Positions 48,709 to 60,268 of a stretch of DNA of 64,000 bases are shown piece after piece (the stretch's first letter is position 1; every line of letters begins with the position of its first letter). Under the pieces are notes generated by a model. That model was not told the DNA's origin. It did no database searches and worked only from the letters and a program-made list of their open reading frames with translations. Position numbers and translations under genes: made by a program. The stretch covers positions 62,001 through 126,000 of the forward strand of contig OX388329.1 in assembly GCA_947579605.1 (NCBI GenBank), in the 5' to 3' direction. The stretch is from Athripsodes cinereus. Lineage: Eukaryota > Arthropoda > Insecta > Trichoptera > Leptoceridae.

Positions 48709-49793
48709 ATCATCCGCATATTCAAGATCGTGCAGCACTCCCACAGACGTCTCACTGTTTTCACGCTGTGATTTTACTCTGTGCCTTTAGGCACACCGCC
48801 CGGGCCAGAATAGATTTTCTGAGCAGGTAGTCCATAATTATGGCAAAGATAAAAGATGCCAATACACAGCCCTGCCGGACCCCAGTGGTGATCCTGAAGG
48901 TGTCAGTTGGACCACTTGATGTTCTGACAGAACATTCAGAGTCCATATGCAGGGCTTTGATCATGGTTACCACCTTGGGCGGGATGCCATACGCGGCCAG
49001 TATTTTCCATATGGTTGGTCTGTGGGGGCTGTCAAAAGCTTTTTCGTAGTCAATGAAGCAACATGCAAGCAGTGAGTTGAACTCTTGCGACTTTTGGAGT
49101 ACACATCTGGTACAGAAAATTGCGTCCGAACAGGACTTGCCAGGCACAAACCCGCATTGTTGCTTTCTCAGAGATGCCAACACTGGTTTTTGAATGCGAC
49201 TCAATATGATTTGTGAGAGAACTTTACCGGGCACACTAAGTAGTGTGATGCCACGGTAATTTCCGCATTCCAGTTGGTTTCCCTTCTTGAAATGTGTTGA
49301 TGGATCCATTTCTCCTATCTTTCGGGCAGAGCTCCTCATTCCACACCTTGTTAAAGAGATGGTACAGTGGGTGGATAAGCGCATTCATGCCATACTTAAG
49401 GAGCTCTGCGTGGATTCCATCCTCACCTGGGGCCTTGTTGTTTTTTAGCCTTTTTACAGCTGCCTCAATCTCCTCATGTGTTGGGGGGGTTTCGGCTATC
49501 CCAGATACCTGTGGGATATTAAGGTCGCTATCCTCATTGCAAACATCAAAAGGTGAGGAGGGGTCCGGTCGGTTTGGAATGAACTCAAAGTGTTGTCTCC
49601 ATCGTCCTCTTACTAAGTCAGGGGCAGAGATCAGGTTTCCACTGCTATCATTAATTGAGTCAGCAGTCTTATTCTGACCTCTTCCTCCCAACATGCGGGT
49701 AATTTTAAAGAGAGTCTTCGAGTCATTCCTGGCCGCGGCAGTTTGTGCAAGCTGTATTTTGGCTTCGACATCACGTCGTCTGTCTTTGCGCAC
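48709..49793 (-). pseudogene. LINE reverse transcriptase domain
   Basis: In order: N-K-A-P-G-E-D-G-I-H-A-E-L-L-K near 49440, then in another frame N-Y-R-G-I-T-L-L-S, Q-C-G-F-V-P-G-K-S-C, C-F-I-D-Y-E-K-A-F-D-S (first catalytic Asp) and G-V-R-Q-G-C-V-L-A. The Y-A-D-D box is at 48720-48709, directly at the SINE junction. A frameshift lies near 49270-49380. Confidence 0.85.
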
Positions 49794-50199
49794 ATAGTGC
49801 TTTACCAGGCGGTCTAGCTCTCTGTGTACGAATTTCTTAGGGCCTCCAGTTTCGTAGGGGACTTTTCAGCATCTCTGAGTATCTTGACTTTTTGACGATC
49901 TTGAATATATCCCCAGGACTCCATAGACATCCATTGTAGTTTGTTCCTCTCTTTGAACCCAATGGACGCAACCGCTGCAGTCTTCACTACTCTCTGGAAC
50001 TCCTCCCAGGCCGACTCTACTGAGTCAGTATCGGAAAGATACCGAGAGAGTTCAAATCCTTGGTGCAGCTCAGCCTCATAATTCATGCTAGACCGAATAT
50101 TCCCCAACCCACTGACGTCAAACACTCGCGGAGCAGCTGATCTTGCAAATTTATTGAACCTTAGCTTCATGGCTCCGACAAGGAGCTCATGATCCGTTT

Positions 50200-50889
50200 T
50201 CAGGTCCGCTGTAGGTCAGAGCGGTCTCGGGCCTTAACCAAAAGATGGTCCATTTGGTTTCTGGTACGTCCATCAGGTGAGGTCCACGTGTATTTGTGGA
50301 TATCCTTGTGAGGAAACAGTGTTCCTCCAATAAGGAGTCCTTGGAGTGTTGCGTACTCTATAAGACGGGAGCCGTTGTCATTTAGCACCCCCATGCCATG
50401 CCCCCACATTTCGCCAGGACCGTTTAGTGGGTCGTTGTTTACTTTGGCATTGAAATCGCCCATCGTTGGATCCTATGCCTTTTAGAAATTTTGGATGTGA
50501 CGGCTGCCAGACAGTCATAAAAACTATCCTTGACCGTCCCCTCAGCATCCTCTGTGGGGGCATAACACAAAAGTACCGTCAACGTCACCCGTTGCCCTAA
50601 ACGAGTTGCGTAGTAGCCTGTCAGAGATGGGTTCCCAATCAAGAGGCGAGCCGGCGGCCCGTTTGCTCATTAGCAAGGCGACACCATGCTTGTGTTTTGT
50701 CTTGCGGCCAGAGTGAATCATGGAATAGTTCCCCGCCTCACTCCTACCACAATCCAAAAGACGTGCCTCAGACACAACTAGCAGGTCTAACCCATAGTCA
50801 CTCGCTATCTTGGCGGCAACCAACTCCTTGTCATGCCTCAGCGTCCTCGCATTGTATGTTCCGATTTTCAATTTCCTTATTCGGTCCAA
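50200..50889 (-). pseudogene. LINE apurinic-like endonuclease domain
   Basis: N-terminal I-G-T-Y-N-A-R-T-L (50889 side) is the first AP-endonuclease motif. In a second frame M-G-D-F-N-A-K-V gives the catalytic GDFN box, and a following W-T-S-P-D-G-R-T-R-N-Q-M-D-H carries a later metal-site block. Three frames must be joined, so at least two frameshifts exist. Confidence 0.8.
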
Positions 50890-51660
50890 GTTCTTATGGT
50901 CAGGGGGGCTACATGTAAATGGACCCCTCCCCTGTAGAGGTCCAAGCAGTCGGTCACTTTAAGTATGTTGGAAGACAAGCCCAACGATACCGAGGCCTGG
51001 GGAAAGGACGGCTCCATCCTACCTGATTGTTGTAATTCTCAGTGGAGGCTCAAGACTGAACTGCCTTGAAAACATAACGTAAAAATTGAGAGATTACTTT
51101 TAATCTACGCCAATGTTTGAATGTGCAATGTCATTGAAATAACATGAACATTTGAAAAACAAAGGCCAGATACTGCTAATAATTTATACTGTCATAAAAT
51201 CATCAATTGATGGTAGATCTGTCAAAAAATTGTTGAAGAAATAGTGATAAAAACGATCGACAATCCCATATTATCGTCATTTCGTGACTGAACTGTCAAA
51301 CATATTCATCAAATCATCACATAATGAAAGATCTGTCAAAAAAAATTTCAGAAAATTTTGATCAAAATCGGTGAAACAACCCATTAAATTGTTATAATTT
51401 CGTGACTGAGCTATGTATTAAACATATTCATCAAATAATCGCATTGAGGACGATCTGTCAAAAATTCATAAGAAAAATTTTGATCTAATTCTGACTAAAC
51501 CCAAATATTAATGATTATATGGGCTTTGTAAGTTTATCATGTTTGAATTGTCAAATATAATCACAAAATCAGCACCTCATGGTAGACCTGTCAAAATATT
51601 TAAAAAAAAACATTTTTGCCAAAATTATCAAAAATCTATGTTACCGACAGATCATGATTG

Positions 51661-51732
51661 AACTATCAAAATGCAAAATCACTCAGAATTGGGTGGAATG
51701 CCTAAATAATAATAAAAAAAACTATCAAAATG
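51661..51732. mobile_element. Extremely short retroelement insertion with 13-bp TSD
   Basis: AACTATCAAAATG occurs at 51661-51673 and 51720-51732, with 46 bp between ending AATAATAATAAAAAA. In intact satellite units this word occurs once, so the insert looks like a heavily 5'-truncated LINE or SINE end. Source family not identified. Confidence 0.75.
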
Positions 51733-52244
51733 TAATTTCAAAACCTTCAATTGATGGTAGATATGTCAAAAATATATATAAAAATTGTGATGAAGACCGA
51801 TAAATTCTTCAAAACATGAGTGACCTGTCAAACGTATTCATAAAATCATCACACCATTCACAAAAACATAGTCATCTGTAAAAATATGATACCAAAATTT
51901 TGGATCAAAAACCAAGAAATAGTCATATCATGATTTTATATCACTATATATACCTATCACTCTCAAAATATATACATAAAATCATCAATTAATGGTAGAC
52001 CTGTGAAAATATTAAAACAAACATTTTTGCCAAAGTCTTTGTTGACGATAGATCATGATTGAACTGTCCAAATATAATTACAAAACCTTCAATTGATGGT
52101 AGACCTGTGATGAAAACCGATAAATTCTTTAAATCATGAGTGAACTGTCAAATGCATTCATAAAATCATCACATCATTCATAACATCATCATCACCTTTC
52201 AAAAATATGATACCAAAATTTTTAATAAGAAACCAAATAACCAT

Positions 52245-52940
52245 ACTATACTTAGGTGTTATCCAATATCGGTATGAAAAAACAATAACGCTCAATTCTA
52301 CTGGGATCAACCAATCCAAAATGATCGAAATGTCAGTAAATCTACCAGATATTTTGTAAATTGGCAGTATATCCGTTAAACATAATAATATATCTGATAG
52401 AGATCACTATACTACACCATGATAATTTAAATAAAGCTGAGCAGTATAAGTTAATAAAATATCTTGATCTTGCTCACAAAATAAAAGATATGTGGAGATC
52501 ACCTACCACAATCATTTTGCTTATAGTGTTGTCTGTGAATGGTTTAATACCTAACGCTGTTTTCACATGGTTCCATTTCGCTTCAAATCATGCAAGTAAA
52601 AACCTTACTAGAATGATCACTCAGAAAAACCTTGAAACAACCTTATACTTACTTAGTGTCATATTGATAAATAGTCTGTCAAGTCGTCGCATAAAACTGG
52701 GAGAAGATACATAGTCTCAAATGCTATTCTATGCAGAAGATTGTTCTAGGTACTATTATCCACCAGGATAGTTAGAAGGGTTTTTTTAAAAAAAAAGATA
52801 TATCTGGGTTTTGTTATAAACCCAAATACAACCTTATACACCTTTCACAGTAAGCTAAAAGCTTGTGTCGTGAAAGGGGAGTTCGTTGTTAATTTGTCCC
52901 TGTAGCTCGAATAATTTTTAGGATACAATTACATTTTTTT
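52245..52940 (+). pseudogene. R4/Dong-like LINE 3' fragment (family A), copy 3
   Basis: TCTACTGGGATCAACCAATC, CATGATAATTTAAATAAAGC and TATCTTGATCTTGCTCAC match the restriction-like endonuclease region at 60590-60790. The frame is broken and lacks the catalytic P-D block. Its 3' UTR word TTTGTCCCTGTAGCTC near 52900 is separated by a truncated SINE. Confidence 0.8.
52789..52882 (-). mobile_element. SINE family A, truncated copy
   Basis: On the minus strand, the body from CTCCCCTTTCACGACACAAG to CAAAACCCAGATATATC and an A/T-rich tail. The tRNA-like head is absent. Inserted in the 3' UTR of the R4-like copy. Confidence 0.75.
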
Positions 52941-54303
52941 TTTGAAAACGTTAGTATTTACGAAGTTGCTATTGTTTATTTTGTATTATGTGTTATTTTC
53001 GACATTTAAAATTCGATTAAGCTGTAAATTATAATGTTTGTTATTTGCAAAATGTCGAATTTATTTAAAACATATTTTTAAATTGAAAATATAATAATTT
53101 TAATTGTGTAGGTAGGTACCACCTCACATTGGTGTAACGTGGTGTGTGTACGTTTATGTGTGTGTGGGGGGGAGGAGGGAGGGATTGGGGAATGAATGTC
53201 TTTTGTAACCACTGCAACTCGTCTATCTGTCGTCATTTAATGAAAAGGAATCTGTGAGACACTCATCTTGAGGGCATTCCAATGCATTGCCACACAATCA
53301 CAGTGACACGGGAGAGTGCAGATGATTCGGTTATCGGAAAAGAAAACAAACAGTCACAGAGCAGACTCCATAGTATTGTCGGACTATTTCGTTTCACACA
53401 GTATAAATAGTTTAATACCCCACACATATTTAAATCAACGTTTTATTTTATTTTTTACTTTATTTATTCTATATGGATCATACAGTTTTAACAATAAATA
53501 TAACAATTAATTAGAACAATGAGTAAACTAATCAAGATCTCTTTTTACCAACTAATAAAAATAAATTTGTGGTAGGTACCTTGAACGAAGAAAGACAAAA
53601 AAGCCAAAATATACATATAAAATGTAAAAGTTAATTTACTTTGCAAGGTCACATAAATTAGTCTATATTAGCGATTGACCTGAAGTTTGTAGAAGATTTG
53701 CTAACGTTTGGCGGAAGATTTAAATCGATTTAAAATAACTTCGTAAGTTTTTTGCGTGTATGCAAGTCACGCCACTGATAGCTAGGTAGGCACCTATCTG
53801 TCTAATGTAACGAATATAGAATAGCCGTTGATCGGTGTGCGAGTGTCACTTCCCCTCACTGATGTGTGATATTATTATTATTATCATTGTATCGGATCGT
53901 ACGTCTTCATTATCAGGTGTAAACTGAAGACAGATCTAAATGAAGGTGCATAGGTACCTACATACATGATGCCTGCAGAATAATAAAGTGGTAGGTACCT
54001 ACTTACGATCTCAATTCAACTTGCGGCCGCGTCTCCATTATGTAGACACCTACATGTAAATCAATAAACCTACCTATACCTATAATGAAGGCAACCGTTA
54101 GCAAATATTCTGCAAACTTCAGGTTAATCGCTTACATACACTATGTAATTTTGAGTGAGTTTTATATCTACATTCCAGTATCTTACAATAATTGTTCTCG
54201 ACATTATGTAAATATACTTTTTTACCCCCCTGATAACAGAACAAACATAATACCAAACTCTCCTGTCGGCAAGGCTATAATTTTATTGAATGATTTGAAT
54301 GTT
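52941..54303. other. No recognised gene
   Basis: AT-rich with a G-rich stretch at 53155-53195 and scattered GTAGGTACC repeats. A NotI-type GCGGCCGC at 54023 stands in otherwise ordinary sequence. Confidence 0.35.
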
Positions 54304-54806
54304 CATGTTGATATTTTCAACATAACATGCATACAATGATACTCTCCTTACAGATATCAAATATTCATCTCACAGAACATAGGTGCTCAGAAACTTAATG
54401 CACCGCACGGTGTCGGCGACCTTTCTTTTTTCATGTTGATATTTTCAACATAACATGCATACAATGATACTCTCCTTACAGATATCAGAACATAGGTGCT
54501 CAGAAACTTAATGCACCGCACGGTGTCGGCGACCTTTCTTTTTTCATGTTGATATTTTCAACATAACATGCATACAATGATACTCTCCTTACAGATATCA
54601 AATATTCATCTCACAGAACATAGGTGCTCAGAAACTTAATGCACCGCACGGTGTCGGCGACCTTTCTTTTTTCATGTTGATATTTTCAACATAACATACA
54701 TATGTACAATGATACTCTCCTTACAGATATCAAATATTCATCTCACAGTAGGTGCTCAGAAACTTAATGCACCGCATGGTGTCGGCGACCTTTCTTTTTT
54801 CGATTC
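54304..54806. repeat. Tandem array, ~113-128-bp unit, 4 copies
   Basis: Units start CATGTTGATATTTTCAACAT at 54304, 54432, 54545 and 54673, and end CGGTGTCGGCGACCTTTC. The 113-bp unit lacks the word AATATTCATCTCACA. The last unit has small changes. Non-coding. Confidence 0.9.
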
Positions 54807-55114
54807 TTTCTGATGATATTCGATGATCTTTTGTGTTTTTTTTTCTGTCTCAAAGAAATTAATGGTCTAAATAAGGAATCAAGTTTCCTAAATTGGATCA
54901 GTTCCATGTTTTTACATTAATTTGATTTCCTATTATTTACATATTATATAACAAACCCTATATGTAATTATATAGGAAACAATATAAGTTTTAAAAAACG
55001 TCAATCTTTTTTGTTTTATTGATTTGTTTTGATTGCAGCTCTAAAATACAGAAAACGGTCCATTCTAGGATACTCTCCCATTATACATAATATATTTATT
55101 GAAAGAATCTTTAA
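54807..55114. other. No recognised gene
   Basis: AT-rich flank of the second piggyBac; TTAA at 55111-55114 is its left target duplication. Confidence 0.5.
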
Positions 55115-56481
55115 CCTTCTGCAACTGACGTGCCCTAAATTTCACAAATTTACTGACGTGGTAGTCTGTTGGACACCATTTTAACGTCATTGTTTTTTGT
55201 CAAACTAGTATTTAATACCTAATTAATTGGTATTGTCTAAAAAATATATTCATATTTTATATTTCTATTCAGTTAAATGTAGAAAAAAACAACATTTTTC
55301 TATTAATAACACCATTTATTGTTTTTGGTCAAAATCAGTTCGCAAAATCAACCGACTACTAAAAAAATATTTTCAAAAATAACATAACTAAAAAATAACA
55401 ACTATTTGCATTTATTATTAAAATTTACACTTATAGTAATCATAGATAAAAATTTGAATAAAATCTTATGGTCAAATAAAAAAATATACAACTTTAAGTT
55501 TTTACATTTTTTCTTGATATAGTTCACATTTTGGCAATGAGCATTGCAGGCAAATCGGCTTGAAACAATCACAACATATGTATTTGGTTTGTCTTTTTAT
55601 TTTTGTTGAGCAAATATGACAAAGCTTTCGTGCATTTGTAGAAGTAGATTGTGATTTTGGAGGTGGAAGATGCAGATTTTTGCCCAAAACTCTGCTCACT
55701 GTTATTCGCAGTTCTCTTGGCAGTCTTTCATTATACGCTCGCGCCTTCATGTGATCTGATACTAAACTACGTGACATATTCAATAAAAAAGGTACTTCTT
55801 TTCATTTAACTGTCGCTATTATCATACGCTTGATATAAAACAATTTATAGAAGCAAGAATATATCGAGCATTTTTTATCAATTTCATCCACAAAAACCGA
55901 GAGGATGAAGCTGACCAATACCCATTAAGTAGGCACTTATTACCATTGACAAATATTTTTGTAAATATTTTGTTGTTGAATAAAGATTATTATTTTATTT
56001 TACGGAAGGGAGAAATAAAGGCGTTAATACAGGTCATCATCATCATCACATCATCTCTATAGGTATGCACCTGCAATTCAAACCCAGCCATCGTCATGTA
56101 CGCACCTCTACACCGATGCATTATACCTACAACTATACATAACATACAAATAACATAATTTTACTATGAAATAACAACATCTAAAAACGGTCTTACTGAC
56201 CTGTAGCCTGGGAGACACTATGGTTTTTTTTCAATTTTACTGACGTGGTAGATTCACAGACACATACCTTAACACTGACGTGGTAGACTAGTAGACACCT
56301 CCTTGCTGTAGCACAGAACCTACACTCATCTCAACCGCTCATTGCTAACTGATCCTTCCACGTTGACGAAATATTAAGGTACTAAGCGTGCCGGGATCAT
56401 AACTATAAATATATACCTACGTGTTAAGGACAATTTTGTGATATGTGGTGTCTGGTAGACTACCACCTCAGCTGCAGAAGG
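55115..56481 (-). mobile_element. Second piggyBac-family element, internally deleted
   Basis: 1367 bp flanked by TTAA (55111-55114 and 56482-56485). Termini CCTTCTGCAACTGACGTG and, as complement of the right end, CCTTCTGCAGCTGAGGTG form the inverted repeat. A subterminal word CTGACGTGGTAG followed by GACAC-type text occurs near 55152, 56242 and 56273, in inverted form near 56455. Only the transposase C-terminus remains, so it is non-autonomous. TIRs differ from the piggyBac at 11187. Confidence 0.85.
55502..55783 (-). pseudogene. piggyBac transposase C-terminal fragment
   Basis: 93 open codons: H-M-K-A-R ... R-L-P-R-E-L-R ... V-L-G, then a C-H-I-C...C-C-D-C...I-C-L-Q-C zinc-binding domain, the family C-terminal layout also seen in the intact transposase. 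The catalytic DDD region is absent, consistent with internal deletion. Confidence 0.8.
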
Positions 56482-56485
56482 TTAA

Positions 56486-56772
56486 TCTGATTACTCCGCG
56501 TACTTGGATTGTTTCCCGAAGGGGGATATTTCCGACGTTTCAGCTGAACACGGTCAGCCATAGTAATATGTAGTTGTGGACTAATATTTGTCTAAGGCAT
56601 AAATAGTAATAAAATAATTAAAAAATACGCAGATAATAATGGCGTGCTTTCCATGTGTGCAAAACTGCACGGCATGCTTGAAGAACTAGGTAAGCTGTGA
56701 AAATAAAATTGTTGGGTTTAAGAACTAATGATTTTAATTGAATAATGGAATTCTAATAATAATACTAATTTT
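56486..56772. other. Short unassigned stretch
   Basis: CCCGAAGGGGGATATTTCCG near 56515 and a minus-strand CTGACCGTGTTCAGCTGAAA resemble other retroelement tails here. It ends in a short TAA run (56755-56763) that flanks the next LINE copy. Confidence 0.35.
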
Positions 56773-57005
56773 AGAAGGTTTTTGTCCCTGAAGCTCTGTA
56801 AGTGATCTCCCATGATTGTACTATTTCATAGAACATCATGGAAGGATCAACTCGAATATTGTTAGGGTTCTACATTTTGAATATAAGTTTATTTTAATAT
56901 TTTATGGTTTTTGTTATTTATGTTATATTTAAATTTTATTGTTAATCTTATATTGTGTTCAAAATGTGGAATCTATTATTGTTTTGATAAATGAGATAAT
57001 AATAA
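56773..57005 (+). mobile_element. R4/Dong-like LINE, copy 1 (3' UTR only)
   Basis: AGAAGGTTTTTGTCCCTG through GAGATAATAATAA closely matches the 3' UTR at 60932-61184. It is preceded by TAATAATAATAC and ends in a TAA run. Severely 5' truncated. Confidence 0.8.
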
Positions 57006-57758
57006 AATTTAAATTTTCTGTCAGTAACAAAATTTTTCACTGAAACGATTAAAATGGAATTTGGTCTTGATAAATGTGCAATTTTAAGTAAATGTAAATA
57101 AAGGAAAAATTACACAAGCACCAAATATTGAAAGAGATGTAATAAATATTAGAGTGTTAAATTTAGAAGATCATTATAAATATTTGGGCCTAAATGAATT
57201 ATTATGTTTAGATCATAAAGTATTAAAAATGATATTAAGATTTTTTTTTATTATATGCAAAAAGTTTTAAATACATATCTTTCGGGACACAATAAAATTA
57301 GGGCAGTTAATACATGGGCAATTCCTTTATTATTGTATACATTTGGGATACTCAAATGGAACCAGTTGGAGCTGGATGTCATCGACAGAAAATTCAGAAC
57401 CATGATGACAAGGTATCGTATACATCATCCAAGATCATCTATAATGAGACTCTACCTCCCAAGGAAATTGGGAGGAAGGGGCTTATTGAATATTAAAAAT
57501 TTACACAATCAGGAAATTCGACCTTTAAAAACTTTTTTTCAAAATTCTAGGAACAAAGATGGGTATGATGATATAATATCTTGTGATCAGGGTTATTCAC
57601 CGTTGTGTTTTTCGAACTCTAGTGTCTCACTACCGATATTGAATAGTGATGATAGAATGGACATATGGAAATCCAAGTCTCTCCATGGTCGATTCTATGA
57701 AGTGTTAACATCTCAGAATATTATACTGTGGATTCGGTCCATTGGTTGAGATTTGGAG
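57006..57758 (+). pseudogene. R4/Dong-like LINE, copy 2, upstream part
   Basis: M-E-F-G-L-D-K-C-A-I-L near 57050 (RT thumb), then Y-K-Y-L-G-L, and in the frame 57255-57749 N-K-I-R-A-V-N-T-W-A-I-P-L-L-L-Y and L-P-R-K-L-G-G-R-G-L. A +1-type shift precedes W-L-R-F-G-D-L-F-G at 57743-57769, where a Jockey LINE is inserted. RT core and 5' end are missing. It continues at 60280. Confidence 0.8.
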
Positions 57759-57769
57759 ATCTTTTTGGT

Positions 57770-59689
57770 CTTCTTCTTCTTCTTATGGGTTATACCCGTT
57801 ATATTCGTATCTCAAGATCCCGCAGCCATGAGATCGCGTCGTCCGACCCTAAACTATGTGCTTGCAACCCGCCATCGTATGAATATCGGGGACATATGTT
57901 CACCACGTGGTCTGTTGTTTGGTCAGCACCACACACACATAACGGAGAGTCTGCGAGTCCCATTGATGTAGGTGTGATGCTGTGCATCCGACCCCACTCC
58001 TTAGTCTGTTCAGCGTGCACCAGAGTTTTCTAGGCAAAGTAGAGCCTGGAAGCTGTACAGTTGGATCTGCAACCAGGTTATGGTTTTTCACAGATCTCGC
58101 CATTTGTCATCAGTTGGTTGTCTATCGCTTGCAGCTGTAATCCAATATGGATGCCGCGATTTTAGTCGATATTTAGGTGGATGTTCTATATCTATATGTA
58201 TAGGGAGATCTGGATTATTAATGATTTTCTGGTGTTCTCTGTATAGTGCTTCTTCACGCCTGAGATGTGCGGGCGGTATATTGGAGAGCACTGGGAGCCA
58301 AGGTAGAGGAGTTGGTTTGAGAGTACCACTGATAATTCTCATAGCTTCATTTAGTTGGGTGTCTATGAGTTTTGTATGTGCACTTTTTAGCCACACTGGT
58401 GAACAATACTCTGCGGCTGAGTTATCCAAACCGATTCCCGCAGTTTTCAATGTTCGGGCATCACATCCCCACGTAGTTCCGGCGAGTTTATATAGCACAT
58501 TAAGTCTACTCTTTACTTTTTGCTGGAGGGTTTCAAGATGAGCCTTGTATGTTAGTGCTCTGTCCAGTGTAACACCTAGATAACGAGGGTGTGCTTCATT
58601 ATTGTATTCTGCTTCCTCCAAAGTAGACATCGACTTCTTTTCTCGCCTGTGCATTGTGGAGATGGAAAGATGTAACGGTTGTTTTGTTTGGGTTTGGCTT
58701 AAGTTTCCATTTTTTGAAGTATTCTTCCATAACGAGAAGGTCGCTGTTTAAGATTTCTGCGGCTTTTTCATCAGATTTTTCTTGTGACGCAATAGCTATA
58801 TCATCTGCATATGTGAACATTCTGGATTGGATTTGCGGTATATCTGATGTATAGATGTTAAAGAGTAAAGGAGCCAGTAAAGATCCCTGTGGAAGTCCAT
58901 TCTTGGGATAGAAAGTACGGCTGATATCCTTATCAATATGTACGCGAAAAGACCTATTTTTTAGCATGTTTTCTACCAGTTTTGTAGTGAATGGACATTG
59001 GTAGAGGTTGTGAAGCTTATTAATAAGTCCTTTTTGCCAGACAGTATCATATGCAGCTGATAGATCTAAGAGCGTCACAACTGTCTTTTTTCCCTTCTGG
59101 AAGCCTCCTTCAATGTGTGTTGTTAAGGCTAATACTTGGTCACTACAGCTACGTCCAGGTCTAAATCCTAAAAAAAAAAAAAAAAAGCTAATGATATCGG
59201 GTTGATTTTTCCAGGGTAGTATTTGGTTTCTTTGCCCATCAGTTTACTGAAGCGGTTGAATTTGTTATCTGCTTCGGGCGTTTGATCAACTTTACTGTTG
59301 TTCATAATGACTCGACCGACATCATTTGCGGAGATTTTGGCGGGGGTTTTGACACAGTTGTTCGCGGTCCCAAGTTTACGTAGTAAGTTCCACGCTTTCC
59401 TACTAGAATGTTGGAAATTCACATTTTCCATCAGCTTATTCCATCTCATTTTTCTACCTTCATCTAAGGACTTAAGCAGTAGAGCACCATCATCAGGGTT
59501 ACAGGTTTCGTTATATTTTTTGAGGAGATTTTCGCTTTCTATAGTCCACCCGGGAATGAAATATTTTCTACAGCCTCTCGGTATTGACAATTTGGCTGCC
59601 TTTAAGACAAGTTTTCTAAATCTTTCAAAGTTATTTACAGTAGGTGGAATATTGGGGATGACTTTTTCTAGATAGTTGGTGTATTTTGG
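57770..59689 (-). pseudogene. Jockey-clade LINE, body (linker, RT, C-terminus, 3' tail)
   Basis: Minus order: linker from P-K-Y-T-N-Y-L-E at 59689, then an internal loss of the RT fingers at a 16-A run (59170-59186), G-F-R-P-G-R-S-C, L-D-L-S-A-A-Y-D-T-V-W (catalytic Asp), G-L-P-Q-G-S and F-T-Y-A-D-D near 58810. It continues Y-L-G-V-T-L-D-R, then after a frameshift C-V-C-G-A-D-Q-T-T-D-H with a downstream Cys. The 3' end is an (AAG)n tail at 57770-57783. Target duplication ATCTTTTTGGT at 57759-57769 and 60269-60279. Confidence 0.88.
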
Positions 59690-60268
59690 CGATAGATGGG
59701 CTTTCCACAATAAATGCTGTTGGACATCGTAGACATGGAATCGCGTCGTATGTTAGGCGAGACTTGCAACCCGTTACAACACCTAAAGAAACTGGTCAGT
59801 ACCACACAGCAATACAGGTCAGAGATCTTTCGATATTAAATATTTATAAGCCACCTCAAGAGACATGGCCCACACCAGTACTACCCACACACCCACACCC
59901 GGCCATTTACGCTGGAGATTTTAATAGCCATAACACCATGTGGGGATATACCAGAAACAATTCTGCTGGGGAACAACTGGTAAACTGGGCATCAACACAA
60001 GACCTTTTTCTAACTTTTGAAGCTAAAGATCCGGGAACTTTTAGATCAGCGAGATGGCAAAGAACCTATTCAACAGATTTGTGTTTTGTCTCAAAGAACA
60101 CCGAAGGACATCCCTTTAGTTATACCAGAGAAATCCTTAATAATTTTCCCAACAGCCAACATAAACCTGTAATAGTCAGAATAGGAATTAATTTGTCTAA
60201 TATCGCGTCAGACTCGCAGATTCCACGTTGGAATCTAAATCGTGCAGACTGGCCAAAATACACCAACT
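59690..60268 (+). pseudogene. Jockey LINE endonuclease domain, inverted 5' segment
   Basis: The plus-strand frame begins inside the endonuclease domain (G-L-S-T-I-N-A-V-G-H-R-R-H-G) and includes A-G-D-F-N-S-H-N (catalytic box) and S-T-D-L-C-F. It ends P-K-Y-T-N-Y-L at the target duplication. The body on the minus strand starts with the same P-K-Y-T-N-Y-L, so the two parts are one element with its 5' segment inverted. The first endonuclease residues and ORF1 are missing. Confidence 0.88.

Larger units (their letters stand above)
47790..51170 (-). pseudogene. APE-type LINE (L2/RTE-like), decayed but near full length
   Basis: Minus-strand order: short 5' region (51170-50890), endonuclease, linker, reverse transcriptase, C-terminal block, split by several frameshifts and a SINE. 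Left junction lacks the 3'-most ~45 bp and tail present in the 25556-25920 copy. The two flanking satellite pieces (...GATCTAAATCC and TAATAATTTATACTG) are not adjacent in intact satellite units, so this is not a clean insertion. The family name is uncertain; endonuclease and RT style are clear. Confidence 0.85.
35790..52240. repeat. Satellite domain with higher-order repeats (CTGTCAAA-rich)
   Basis: Monomers of roughly 115-135 bp carry two CTGTCAAA words each: TGAACTGTCAAA-x-ATATTCATCAAATCATCACAT and GATCTGTCAAAAATATT, often with TTTTGATCAAAATCGG. Blocks repeat as larger units: the GACCGACGGTTCTTGATGG block recurs at about 40667, 42227 and 44527, and the CGTCTTTTCTTGGCTGAAC block at about 40135, 41661 and 43990, giving steps of about 1.5 and 2.3 kb. 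Array parts are about 35790-44694, 46926-47789 and 51172-52240. Short ORFs inside are by-products of the repeat. Confidence 0.9.

Noticed and set aside
54085..54339. 84-codon plus-strand ORF
   Set aside because: Runs into the tandem array at 54304; composition is AT-driven with no recognisable motif.
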